Origin: Herbaspirillum sp. meg3
GTDB lineage: Bacteria > Pseudomonadota > Gammaproteobacteria > Burkholderiales > Burkholderiaceae_D
Length of the DNA stretch: 64,000 nt
Direction: 5' to 3'
NCBI RefSeq assembly: GCF_002257565.1
Contig: NZ_CP022736.1
Coordinates: 4,712,001 to 4,776,000 of the forward strand
This document shows positions 44,322 to 53,064 of this stretch, piece by piece. The notes under the pieces are model-generated. The model did not search any database, was not told the origin of the DNA, and saw nothing but the letters and a program-made list of their open reading frames with translations. Position 1 is the first letter of the stretch. Each line of letters starts with the position of its first letter. Position numbers and translations under genes: made by a program.

Positions 44322-45884
44322 TCAGGCGAAATCCTTTTTCTGTATCTCGGCGATACAGCGCTCCGCCAGGGCGGTGATTGTTACGAAAGGATTGACCCCT
44401 GTACTGCCTGGAATCATCGAGCCGTCAATGACGTAGAGATTCCGATATCCCTTGACCCTGCCATACATGTCGCTGGCGCGGCCAAGCACGCAGCCACCCA
44501 GGGGGTGGTAGCAAATGTCGTCGCCAATACCGTTATGAAACAGCAAATGCGCGATGGTGCCGCCGTTGTCATCGTTCAGCTTATCGATGAGGTTTCTGGT
44601 CGCTGCCACCGATTGCTTAGTGAAATTCTCCGGCAGGCGCAATTGCAGCGCTTTGCTGGTTTTGTCATAGGTGAAAGTACCGCGATCGGGATTACGCGTG
44701 ATGGCAAGGTAAAGCGTGCTCCATGCTTCCAGTCCGATCGGCAGCGGCGCTATTTCGGCAAATACCGGATGCGCAGGGTTGTTCCAGTCGTCGATTGCCA
44801 TCACGGGAATACTGGATTGACTGGCGCCGGTTCCCGGCCTGACGAAATTGCGGCCGGTCATGACGTTGCCATTGTTTCCCCAATATTTGCCGACATCCTC
44901 GCTGAGATCCGGCAAGCCGCCTGTCGCCTTGGCCTTGAGCAAAATGGACGCGGTGCCGACACTGCCCGCGCAGATAAAGAGATATTTGCAGGTGAAGACT
45001 TTCGTCTGCACCACGGCGCCGGAGGTGTCGAGACAATTGACATCGAGCTTGTAGCCGTTGCCTTCGGCTGCGACGCCGGCAACTTCATGCAAGGTAAGAA
45101 TCTCCACCAGACCAGTCTTGCGTGCTGCCGCGAGATACGTCTTGTCGAGACTGTTCTTGCCGGCATTGTTGCCATAGATGACCTCACCGCCCAGCGCCGA
45201 GCGATAGGCGGTACCGGCGTCCTCCTGCTCCATGTAGTTGAAGTCGTAGACGTTGGGCACGAAGGTCGTCTTGTAACCGGACTTGTGCGCCTGCTGTTGA
45301 GCAACGCGTGAAAATCGATACCATTCGGAGCGCTCAAAGAAGGCTGGGGCGATGAGGTTGGCCTTCAGCGTCCGGTTGGCCAGGGGGAAATAGCGCGCAT
45401 ACATCTCTGCCGCGTCAATCTCCGGAAATAGTTCCTCGAAGTAGGCGCGCCTGGGAGTGACCGCCATGCCGCCATTGACCAGCGAACCGCCGCCCACGCC
45501 GCGACCTGCATAAATTTTCAGGCCGCCGAGCTCCATGCGATCCAGCACGCCGGTATATTTTTTGAAAGAGAAAACATTGCCGAACGGCGCAATGCTGCCG
45601 TCCTTGAGCCATGACGAACGATGGTCCGGCGGCATCATCTTGCTGAAGGTATCGTGGCGGGAGGTGACGGGCCATTCCATGCCCATCTCCAACATCAGCA
45701 CGCGCACACCTTTTTGTGCCAGACGCAGCGCTGCTACCGAAGCGCCATAGCCGGTACCGACAATGATGACGGGATGTTCAGGCGGGATTTGCTTTCGCCC
45801 GGCGAGTGTGGAGGCGAAGGTTCCCGGCGTGCCTGCCGCCAATGCGGCCAGGGCGCCGAGTTTGAGAAAGTCTTTGCGCTGCAT
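44322..45884 (-). CDS. Class I cholesterol-oxidase-like GMC flavoprotein
   Basis: 520 residues. An N-terminal export signal (QRKDFLKLGALAALAAG, Tat-like but with RK instead of RR) is followed by the FAD loop VGTGYGASVAALRL (about 42-55). Catalytic-region motifs match ChoA-type cholesterol oxidases: Glu in FAEIAPLPIGLEAW, His in CYHPLGGCVLG and Asn in GVNPFVTITALAER. It should oxidise a 3-beta-hydroxysterol with oxygen, giving the 4-en-3-one and hydrogen peroxide, outside the cytoplasm. ATG 45884 is chosen because it begins the signal peptide; the frame is open to 45986. Sterol specificity is inferred. Confidence 0.82.
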   Translation of the reverse strand: MQRKDFLKLGALAALAAGTPGTFASTLAGRKQIPPEHPVIIVGTGYGASVAALRLAQKGVRVLMLEMGMEWPVTSRHDTFSKMMPPDHRSSWLKDGSIAPFGNVFSFKKYTGVLDRMELGGLKIYAGRGVGGGSLVNGGMAVTPRRAYFEELFPEIDAAEMYARYFPLANRTLKANLIAPAFFERSEWYRFSRVAQQQAHKSGYKTTFVPNVYDFNYMEQEDAGTAYRSALGGEVIYGNNAGKNSLDKTYLAAARKTGLVEILTLHEVAGVAAEGNGYKLDVNCLDTSGAVVQTKVFTCKYLFICAGSVGTASILLKAKATGGLPDLSEDVGKYWGNNGNVMTGRNFVRPGTGASQSSIPVMAIDDWNNPAHPVFAEIAPLPIGLEAWSTLYLAITRNPDRGTFTYDKTSKALQLRLPENFTKQSVAATRNLIDKLNDDNGGTIAHLLFHNGIGDDICYHPLGGCVLGRASDMYGRVKGYRNLYVIDGSMIPGSTGVNPFVTITALAERCIAEIQKKDFA

Positions 45885-45898
45885 GATCAATCGTGAAG

Positions 45899-45945
45899 TT
45901 ACGGAGGAAAGGGATGCTGCTTGAAATCCCTTTGCTGCTCCGTAA
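45899..45945. promoter_or_regulatory. Leader hairpin before the GMC oxidase gene
   Basis: TTACGGAG (45899-45906) pairs with CTCCGTAA (45938-45945), with an inner AAGGGAT/ATCCCTT pair. On the minus strand it lies 14 bases before the start codon, inside the probable mRNA leader. No T-run follows, so it is not a normal terminator; it may affect translation or mRNA stability. Confidence 0.5.
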
Positions 45946-45978
45946 AACTCACTGGATTGACGCAAAAACAACGCCAAT

Positions 45979-46020
45979 ATCATCAATGCAATTGAACCAG
46001 ATTCAAATTTTATTGATGAT
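45979..46020 (-). terminator. Hairpin after the dienelactone hydrolase gene
   Basis: ATCATCAAT (45979-45987) and ATTGATGAT (46012-46020) pair perfectly, with an inner TTGAA/TTCAA pair. It starts 18 bases after the stop of the hydrolase gene, and a T-rich stretch follows on the minus strand about eight bases later. A terminator is likely though not of the ideal form. Confidence 0.5.
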
Positions 46021-46037
46021 CAGATGGTCACCGGCAA

Positions 46038-46922
46038 TCAGCCCACGCCATGCGCTTTGAACCATTCCGTGGCGCGCTTCCAGCCTTCCTTGGCGTCCGC
46101 TTCCACATAGCTCGGACGGTAGTCGGCGTTGAAGGCGTGGCCGGAATTCGGGAATACGACAAACTCCGATTTGTTGCCGGTCTTGGCCAGCGCTTCTTTC
46201 ATCTGCTCCACGGTGGCGACCGGAATGCCGCCATCCTTGCCGCCATACAGACCCAGCACCGGTACCTTCAGCGTCGGTGCGATATCGATCGGATGCTGCG
46301 GCTGCAGCGCGGTCTTTTCGCCGACGATACGGCCGTACCAGGCCGCGCCCGCCTTGATCTTCGGGTTGCGTGCGCAGTACAGCCAGACCACGCGGCCGCC
46401 CCAGCAGAAACCGTTGATCCCCATCTTGTCGGGATTGCCGCCGTTGTCCTTGGCCCAGGCGACATAGGCATCGAGGTCGCCAAAGATCTGCTCGTCCGGC
46501 ACCTTGGAGATGATTTCCTTGTTCAGTTCGGCAATGGTCGGATAGATCGCCGGATTGCCCTGGCGCACGAAAAAGTCCGGCGCAATCGCCAGATAACCCA
46601 ATTTGGCAAATCGGCGAGCGATGTCGGCAATATGTTCATGCACGCCGAAGATTTCGGAGATGACGAAGATCACCGGCAAGTTGGTTTTGCCTTCCGGCTG
46701 CGCGCGATAGGCCGGCACTTTGGTGCCGTTGACCATCACGCTGACCTCGCCTGCCGTCAGACCGGCGGTGTCGGTCTTGATCATGGTTTGCGCGCACACC
46801 GGCAGTACCGCTGCGGCAAATCCGGTACCCAGAGCCGTCTTGATGAAAGTACGGCGATTGCCGGCATCCAGCAGGCCGGTGGTACCGACCAGGCTGTCGA
46901 CATCGTTCTTCAGATCGTTCAT
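46038..46922 (-). CDS. Tat-exported dienelactone hydrolase family protein
   Basis: 294 residues. A twin-arginine signal NRRTFIKTALGTGFAAAV lies near residues 22-39 and is followed by an alpha/beta hydrolase. The dienelactone-hydrolase motifs are SEIFGVHEH (Glu), the nucleophile Cys in GFCWGGR and the His in NSGHAF. The family opens lactones such as dienelactone or cleaves related esters. ATG 46922 has GGAG six bases upstream; the frame continues to 47036 without conservation. The Tat signal places it outside the cytoplasm, unlike classic cytoplasmic ClcD enzymes. Confidence 0.85.
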   Translation of the reverse strand: MNDLKNDVDSLVGTTGLLDAGNRRTFIKTALGTGFAAAVLPVCAQTMIKTDTAGLTAGEVSVMVNGTKVPAYRAQPEGKTNLPVIFVISEIFGVHEHIADIARRFAKLGYLAIAPDFFVRQGNPAIYPTIAELNKEIISKVPDEQIFGDLDAYVAWAKDNGGNPDKMGINGFCWGGRVVWLYCARNPKIKAGAAWYGRIVGEKTALQPQHPIDIAPTLKVPVLGLYGGKDGGIPVATVEQMKEALAKTGNKSEFVVFPNSGHAFNADYRPSYVEADAKEGWKRATEWFKAHGVG

Positions 46923-47079
46923 GAAAATCTCCAGTTCAGAATTCAAAACAGAATGGCGTGAGGAAATGATGGGCGCCTGGCAACATGCCGACGGCTGTGT
47001 TGGATCGGGCGCCACAGAAAAAGACAAACAAGACAAACAAAAGCCAGACAGAAAATCGATAGCACGGTGGATACAAACA

Positions 47080-47110
47080 CGGCCCGCCTGATGTTGTTTC
47101 AGGCAGGCCG
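47080..47110 (-). terminator. GC-rich hairpin after the chemoreceptor gene
   Basis: CGGCCCGCCTGA (47080-47091) pairs with TCAGGCAGGCCG (47099-47110) with a single mismatch around a 7-base loop. It lies about 80 bases after the chemoreceptor stop, and GTGTTTG follows on the minus strand. A weak rho-independent terminator is the simplest reading; on the plus strand a CTTTTCC follows. Confidence 0.5.
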
Positions 47111-47190
47111 CGCTGCTTTTCCTGCTCAGGGCATTCTACAAGAGTTGCGGAATGATTTGCACTCCATGCGACACATTCGACCAGGTTTGC

Positions 47191-48843
47191 TTAGGCCGTC
47201 ACGCCATCCGGCAATTCCGGATGCATCGGCGTGATATCGATGGTGCGCTGTGCCGGTTGCGCCATGCCGATCTGGCGGCCGTCCAGTTTGAACACACTGA
47301 CCAGTTGCGTCAGGTTACCGGCCTGATCCTGCAGTGACTGTGCAGCAGCAGCAGCCTGCTCCACCAGCGCAGCATTCTGTTGCGTCATGTCGTCGATCTG
47401 AATAATGGCTTCGTTGACCTGCTCAATGCCACTGCTTTGTTCGGTATTGGCACTGGTAATTTCCGACATCACATCCGTGACGCGGCGGATGCTGGTGACG
47501 ATATCATTCATCGTCACACCGGCCTGCTCCACCAGCTTGCTGCCGGCGCCAACGCGTTCAACCGAATCGCCGATCAGCACCTTGATTTCCTTGGCTGCGC
47601 TGGCCGAACGTTGCGCCAGGCTGCGCACTTCCGACGCCACCACCGCAAAACCGCGTCCCTGCTCGCCGGCGCGCGCTGCTTCCACAGCAGCATTCAAGGC
47701 CAGGATATTGGTCTGGAATGCGATACCGTCGATCACGCTGATGATATCCACGACCTTTTGCGACGAGGCGTTAATGGACTCCATCGTCGCAACCACTTGC
47801 GACACGATGCTGCCACCCTGCACCGCGACATCCGATGCTGCCACCGCGAGCTGATTCGCCTGCAAGGCATTCTCGGCATTTTGCTTGACGGTGGAATTGA
47901 GCTGCTCCATCGACGAAGCTGTTTCCTCCAGCGAACCGGCTTGTTGTTCGGTACGCGCCGACAGGTCGAGATTGCCGCGCGCGATTTCAGTCGACGCGGT
48001 GCTGATGGTTTCGGAGCCGGCGCGCACTTGCGTGACGATCGCGGCGAGCTTGTCGCGCATGACGCTCATCGCGGCCAGCAAGCTTTCCTGATCGCCCTTT
48101 TTGGTTTCGATATGCACGGCGAGGTCGCCGTCAGCAATCTGCCCGGCAATGCTGACGGCATAGTCCGGCTCACCGCCCAGCTTTTGGAGCAAGTTGCGCG
48201 TAATCCATACCGCTGCGAGCAGCGCCGTGATGATGCCGACTGCACTGGTGACCAGCATCAGCCAACGCGCAGCGTCATAAGCTTTGGTGCTGTCGCGCGC
48301 CGCATCCTGATTGAGTCTGTCTTCGATGGCATTCAGCGCGGTCAGCTCCGCCTGCCATTTCTTTTGCGTCGGCAGGTAGTCCTCTTTGAGGAATTGCGCC
48401 AGTTCATACGCTTCCCGCTTAAGACCAAGGTCGACAGCCTGGTCGATCAGCTTGTGTGCGGTATCGGCCTGCGCCTTGATTTTTGGCAGCGCAGCTTTTT
48501 CTTCGGGCTGTGTGCCGGGTTCAGAGTCGAACATCTTGTGCAGTTTCTGTTCTGCGGCGAGATATTTCTGCGTCTGCGCCTTGATGTAGGCCGCTTCCTT
48601 CTCGATGTCCTCGGCGCCGCCTTGCAGCATCAGATTGCGCAGGGAAATCGAACGCTCTTGTACTGTCTCCATCATCTCGGTGACGAGCTTGGATTCCGGA
48701 TTATTAACGCTCACGACGTCCAGAAACCGCCGTTGCATCTGATCCATGTTGTACAGACCGAACACCGTCACAAGCATCAGCAACAGCACCACCCACGCGA
48801 ACCCCAACCCCAGCCGCGTTCCCACCTTCATCCCTGCAACCAT
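47191..48843 (-). CDS. Methyl-accepting chemotaxis protein
   Basis: 550 residues. A first membrane helix (about 10-32), a periplasmic four-helix ligand-binding domain, a second helix (about 190-212), HAMP, and a long coiled-coil signalling domain. The hairpin tip IAFQTNILALNAAVEAARAG and the following GEQGRGFAVVASEVRSLAQR are typical. There is no C-terminal NWETF-type CheR tether. It senses an unknown periplasmic signal and controls CheA. ATG 48843 has GAGGAGG upstream, which decides it over the frame to 48972. Confidence 0.93.
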   Translation of the reverse strand: MVAGMKVGTRLGLGFAWVVLLLMLVTVFGLYNMDQMQRRFLDVVSVNNPESKLVTEMMETVQERSISLRNLMLQGGAEDIEKEAAYIKAQTQKYLAAEQKLHKMFDSEPGTQPEEKAALPKIKAQADTAHKLIDQAVDLGLKREAYELAQFLKEDYLPTQKKWQAELTALNAIEDRLNQDAARDSTKAYDAARWLMLVTSAVGIITALLAAVWITRNLLQKLGGEPDYAVSIAGQIADGDLAVHIETKKGDQESLLAAMSVMRDKLAAIVTQVRAGSETISTASTEIARGNLDLSARTEQQAGSLEETASSMEQLNSTVKQNAENALQANQLAVAASDVAVQGGSIVSQVVATMESINASSQKVVDIISVIDGIAFQTNILALNAAVEAARAGEQGRGFAVVASEVRSLAQRSASAAKEIKVLIGDSVERVGAGSKLVEQAGVTMNDIVTSIRRVTDVMSEITSANTEQSSGIEQVNEAIIQIDDMTQQNAALVEQAAAAAQSLQDQAGNLTQLVSVFKLDGRQIGMAQPAQRTIDITPMHPELPDGVTA

Positions 48844-49231
48844 GACGCCTCCTCGTTCTTCTACCTGATCCGATGATCCCGAGAAGCCCCTGCGCCCTGA
48901 AACCGGCACTACGAATACGTCGACCTGCTTTGCTTTGTTTTCCGTCGACGCACCGCCAACTTCACTGCACAACAGCTTCGTGTCTCTTGTCTGCTTGTTT
49001 AATGTATTTCGTGGTCCCCCACCGTCATCGAGCGATGACGATGATGCAACTTTTATCGTTACTTCTTTTTTGTTGTGTTTATTTCAAGTACGGCAAATTC
49101 AATGCTGCAGCATATTCTGCACCATGCTGCACATGCTCGCAGGAATGTTAATGAAGGGCAAGCGGGGAAAGAGATATCGCGCGACGCCTATGCGACCGCA
49201 CAAAAGAAGAAAAGAGGTATTCAGACAACAT
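48844..49231. other. Gene-free stretch upstream of the chemoreceptor gene
   Basis: 388 bases with no credible ORF. A perfect palindrome GTCATCGAGCGATGAC lies at 49024-49039. A minus-strand stretch with TAAA (49078-49081) and CGATAA (around 49053-49058) weakly recalls the FliA (sigma-28) promoter form common for chemoreceptor genes, but the spacing is longer than usual. Confidence 0.4.
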
Positions 49232-49354
49232 TTAACAGGTCCGTGAAGCGTAGCGAGCAAGCCGCTGTGTAGCCGAGAAGCGCAGTCGTACTTTAGTACG
49301 TCGAGCATCGCAGGCTGCACAGCTGCTTGCGCAGTAGCTTCACGGATCTGTTAA
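49232..49354. repeat. Long imperfect inverted repeat next to polA
   Basis: A 123-base element whose two arms pair over nearly their whole length. The outer ends are TTAACAGGTCCGTGAAGC and GCTTCACGGATCTGTTAA, and the centre is CGTAC-TTTA-GTACG (49287-49300). Its right end covers the polA stop codon. It could fold as a long stem in RNA from either strand. It has no T-run after it, so it is not a standard terminator; a dispersed repeat or mini-element is possible. Confidence 0.75.
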
Positions 49355-52146
49355 TGGGCTTCGTCCCAGTTTTTGCCGATCCCTACTTCGGCTAGCAAAG
49401 GCACCTTCAGGTCCGCAACATTTTTCATCAGTTCAGGTAATTTTTCACGCACGATGGCGAGCTCGTCGTCCGGCACTTCCATGACCAGTTCATCGTGCAC
49501 CTGCATGATGAGTTTTGACTTCATGCCGTCACGCTCCAGCCAGCCTTGCACAGCGATCATTGCCAGTTTGATCAGATCGGCGGCAGTTCCCTGCATAGGC
49601 GCATTGATCGCCGCACGCTCTGCCCCCTGACGGCGCGGACCATTGGGCGAATTGATTTCCGGCAGCCACAGGCGGCGACCGAAGACGGTCTCCACGTAAC
49701 CTTGCGACTTGGCTTCGAGGCGCGTGTTGTCCATGTATTGCTTGACGCTGGAGAAGCGCTGGAAATACTTGTCGATGTACATCGCCGCCGCGGCACGTTC
49801 GATGCCCAGGTTGCCGGCCAGGCCGAAGGCGCTCATGCCGTAGATCAGGCCGAAGTTGATGACTTTGGCGTAGCGGCGCTGCTCGCTGGTGACGTCGCTC
49901 AAACCCACGCCAAAGATTTCGGCTGCGGTGGCGCGATGAATGTCTTCGCCATCGGCGAAGGCTTTGAGCATGTTCGCGTCTTCAGAGATGTGCGCCATGA
50001 TGCGCAATTCAATTTGCGAATAGTCGGCGGAAACAATCGTGCTGCCCGGTGGCGCAATGAAAGCTTCGCGGATGCGTCGGCCTTCGGCGGTGCGGATCGG
50101 AATGTTTTGCAGATTGGGATCGTTGGATGCCAGACGTCCTGTCACCGCAACGGCTTGTGCGTAGTTGGTATGCACGCGGCCGGTGGTCGGGTCGACCATC
50201 TTGGGCAGCTTGTCGGTGTAGGTGGACTTCAGTTTGGACAGGCCACGATAGTCGAGCAGGATCTTCGGCAGTGGATAATCTTCCGCCAGCTTTTGCAGAA
50301 CTTCTTCATCAGTAGACGGCGTGCCGGAGGGCGTCTTTTTGACGACGGGCAATTGCAATTTCTCAAACAGGATTTCGCCCAGCTGTTTGGGTGAATTCAA
50401 ATTGAACGGCTGACCTGCCAGTTCATAAGCCTGCTGTTCGATCTCCAGCATGCGCTTGCCAAGTTCGCCGGATTGCGTCGCCAGGATGTCGGCATCGATC
50501 AGCACGCCGTTGCGCTCAATCTTTTGCAACACGACAGAGGTCGGTACCTCGATTTTCTCGTATATGTAGCGCAGCTTGGCGTCATGTTCGATCTGCGGCC
50601 ACATGGCGTGATGCAAGGCCAGCGTGACGTCGGCGTCTTCGGCGGCGTATTCGGCGGCACGGCTGATTTCAACCTGATCGAAAGTGATTTGCGACGCGCC
50701 CTTGCCGCACACATCAACGTAGCTGATCGTGGTGCGATTGAGGTGACGCAGCGCCAGGCTGTCCATGTCGTGGGTGCGGTGCGATTCAAAGACGTAGGAT
50801 TCCAACAGCGTGTCGTGCACGATGCCACGCAATTGCACGCCCTGATTGGCGAAGATGTGACTATCGTATTTGAGGTTCTGCCCCAGCTTGGGCTTGCTCT
50901 CATCTTCCAGCCATGGCTTGAGCTTGTTCAGTACCAGCTCGCGTGGCAGTTGCGCGGGCACGTCCTGATAATTGTGCGCGACAGGAATGTACGCAGCGCG
51001 GCCCGGTTCGCAGCACAAGGAGATACCCACCAGCTGTGCTTGCATGGGAACCAGCGAGGTCGTCTCGGTGTCCACTGCTGTAAGCACGGCGGCGTTGATT
51101 TTTTCTATCCACGCGTCGAGCTGCGCTTCGGTCAGAACGGTTTCGTATTCTTTGACGATGGCGGCACTGGTGTCAAATAGACCGACTTGCGCAGGACCGG
51201 TGGAGACATCGGTGCCGACTGCGGCCGATGAGGATGCGGAAGAAGCACCAGCAGCAGCACTAGCGGAGCCGGCGGCAGCGCCTTCTGCAGCGTCGAGCTC
51301 GCGCAGCCAGGTGCGGAAGTTGTAGCGAGTGAAGATCTCGCGCAGCGCGGCATTGTCATTCGGCTGCACGGTGAGCGAATCAAGAATGGTGCCCATATGC
51401 GCCGACAGATCGCAGTCGGTCTTGATGGTCACCAGAACGCGCGCCTGCGGCAGCCACGGCAGAGCCTTGCGCAGGTTCTCGCCGACCACGCCGGTGATCT
51501 TGTCGGCATTGGCCATGACACCGTCGAGCGAGTCGTATTGGGTGAGCCATTTAACGGCGGTTTTGGGGCCGCATTTTTCGACGCCGGGCACGTTGTCGAC
51601 AGTGTCGCCGATGAGGCTGAGGTAGTCGACGATGCGTTCCGGCGGTACGCCGAATTTACCGATGACACCGGCGCGGTCCATGGTTTCGTTGCTCATGGTG
51701 TTGACCAGCGTGACGTGATCGTTGACCAGTTGCGCCATGTCCTTGTCGCCGGTGGAGACGATGGTCTTGAGTCCTTCTTCAGCGGCGCGCAAGCCCAGCG
51801 TACCGATGACGTCATCGGCTTCGATGCCTTCAACCATCAGAATGGGCCAGCCCAAGGCGCGCACGGCGGCGTGAATCGGCTCGATTTGCAACGCCAGGTC
51901 CTCAGGCATGGATTTGCGTGTAGCCTTGTACTCGGTATACAAGTCGTCACGAAACGTTTTTCCCTTGGCGTCGAATATACAAGCGATGTAACTTGCAGGA
52001 TAATCATTACGCAGTCGGCGCAACATATTGATGATGCCGTACAACGCACCGGTCGGCGCGCCTTCCGCGTTACGCATATCTGGCAAGGCATGAAATGCAC
52101 GATAGAGGTAACTGGAACCATCAACTAACAACAAGGTTTTTTGCAT
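49351..52146 (-). CDS. polA: DNA polymerase I
   Basis: 931 residues. The N-terminal 5'-3' exonuclease (1 to about 290) starts LLLVDGSSYLYRAFHALPD. A linker rich in Ala and Ser follows (about 285-320). The 3'-5' exonuclease has AVDTETTSLVP (about 353-363) and EDADVTLALH, so its DEDD residues are kept. The polymerase has motif A SADYSQIELR (about 703), motif B RRYAKVINFGLIYG and motif C VHDELVMEV (about 880). The start codon directly abuts that of the divergent LOG gene (CATATG), leaving no intergenic space, and no clear Shine-Dalgarno is visible. Confidence 0.97.
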   Translation of the reverse strand: MQKTLLLVDGSSYLYRAFHALPDMRNAEGAPTGALYGIINMLRRLRNDYPASYIACIFDAKGKTFRDDLYTEYKATRKSMPEDLALQIEPIHAAVRALGWPILMVEGIEADDVIGTLGLRAAEEGLKTIVSTGDKDMAQLVNDHVTLVNTMSNETMDRAGVIGKFGVPPERIVDYLSLIGDTVDNVPGVEKCGPKTAVKWLTQYDSLDGVMANADKITGVVGENLRKALPWLPQARVLVTIKTDCDLSAHMGTILDSLTVQPNDNAALREIFTRYNFRTWLRELDAAEGAAAGSASAAAGASSASSSAAVGTDVSTGPAQVGLFDTSAAIVKEYETVLTEAQLDAWIEKINAAVLTAVDTETTSLVPMQAQLVGISLCCEPGRAAYIPVAHNYQDVPAQLPRELVLNKLKPWLEDESKPKLGQNLKYDSHIFANQGVQLRGIVHDTLLESYVFESHRTHDMDSLALRHLNRTTISYVDVCGKGASQITFDQVEISRAAEYAAEDADVTLALHHAMWPQIEHDAKLRYIYEKIEVPTSVVLQKIERNGVLIDADILATQSGELGKRMLEIEQQAYELAGQPFNLNSPKQLGEILFEKLQLPVVKKTPSGTPSTDEEVLQKLAEDYPLPKILLDYRGLSKLKSTYTDKLPKMVDPTTGRVHTNYAQAVAVTGRLASNDPNLQNIPIRTAEGRRIREAFIAPPGSTIVSADYSQIELRIMAHISEDANMLKAFADGEDIHRATAAEIFGVGLSDVTSEQRRYAKVINFGLIYGMSAFGLAGNLGIERAAAAMYIDKYFQRFSSVKQYMDNTRLEAKSQGYVETVFGRRLWLPEINSPNGPRRQGAERAAINAPMQGTAADLIKLAMIAVQGWLERDGMKSKLIMQVHDELVMEVPDDELAIVREKLPELMKNVADLKVPLLAEVGIGKNWDEAH

Positions 52147-52893
52147 ATGGAACTTAGAGGAAAAAATGTACCGCGACTGCGGGAAGTGGATGACATCGAG
52201 CGCGCCACCGCCAAGAAGGCACGCGAGTCATGGCATGTACTCACGATTATGGCAGAATTTATTGAGTCGACCGAGCGTCTGTCGGAGCTGCGACCTGCCG
52301 TTTCCATCTTCGGTTCTGCGCGTACGAAACCAGACGATCCGCATTATGCCTTGTGCGTCGATATCGCGCGACGCCTTTCCGATGCTGGCTTTGCGGTCAT
52401 CTCGGGCGGCGGCCCCGGCATCATGGAAGCAGCCAACAAGGGTGCCTTCGACGGCGCCTCGCCATCGGTCGGTCTGAACATCGAACTGCCGCACGAACAG
52501 CATGGCAACGGCTGGCAGGATATCTCTTTGTCCTTCCGCCATTTCTTCGCGCGCAAGGTTGCCTTCGTCAAATACGCCGACGCCTATGTGGTACTGCCAG
52601 GCGGCTTCGGCACGCTGGACGAACTCAGCGAAGCGCTGACCTTGATGCAGACCGGTAAATCGCGTCTGATGCCGGTGATCCTGGTGGGCAGCAAATTCTG
52701 GGCCGGCCTGATGGAGTGGATCAGCACACGTCTGGTTGACGACGGCATGATTTCTGCAAAAGATCTGAATCTGCTGCAGGTGATCGACGATCCTGCCGAA
52801 GTTGTGATCGCCATCCAGAAATTCTACGAGGCCCGTCAAAAACCACCAGGCACCGACGGCGATAGCGAACAGCAAACCGGCATGTATCTCTGA
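52147..52893 (+). CDS. LOG-family (TIGR00730) Rossmann-fold protein
   Basis: 248 residues with the two LOG motifs: GGGPGIMEAANKGA (about 88-101) and PGGFGTLDE (about 148-156). The family includes phosphoribohydrolases that release cytokinin-type bases from nucleotides, and nucleotide 5'-monophosphate nucleosidases. It has a longer N-terminus than the small LOG proteins. ATG 52147 touches the polA start on the other strand; AAGG lies 11 bases upstream, inside polA. A GTG further in is possible. Confidence 0.88.
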   Translation: MELRGKNVPRLREVDDIERATAKKARESWHVLTIMAEFIESTERLSELRPAVSIFGSARTKPDDPHYALCVDIARRLSDAGFAVISGGGPGIMEAANKGAFDGASPSVGLNIELPHEQHGNGWQDISLSFRHFFARKVAFVKYADAYVVLPGGFGTLDELSEALTLMQTGKSRLMPVILVGSKFWAGLMEWISTRLVDDGMISAKDLNLLQVIDDPAEVVIAIQKFYEARQKPPGTDGDSEQQTGMYL

Positions 52894-53019
52894 GACGGCA
52901 TGGCAAGCAACGTCGAATAAAACGTTGAATAGCACAGGACCACGCAGAACAGCGTAGTCTTGAAGCATGCCCCCCGCCCTTGCGAAAGCGCCACGAACTG
53001 TGGGCGCACAGGGGCGGTT

Positions 53020-53028
53020 TGTTACAAT
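53020..53028 (+). promoter_or_regulatory. Extended -10 promoter element for the DUF2782 gene
   Basis: TGTTACAAT reads as TGn plus TACAAT, an extended -10 hexamer, 36 bases before the start codon. No good -35 box lies at the normal distance, which is tolerated for extended -10 promoters. Upstream is a short imperfect direct repeat (AACGTCGAATA, AACGTTGAATA, about 52914-52936). Confidence 0.4.
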
Positions 53029-53064
53029 GACAGCATATCGTTCAACTTCTATAGAAGAATCATC

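Noticed and set aside
47380..48876. A 498-codon open frame on the plus strand opposite the chemoreceptor gene
   Set aside because: It is antisense to a clear MCP, has Arg/His-rich composition without domains, and arises from the GC-rich codon pattern of the real gene.
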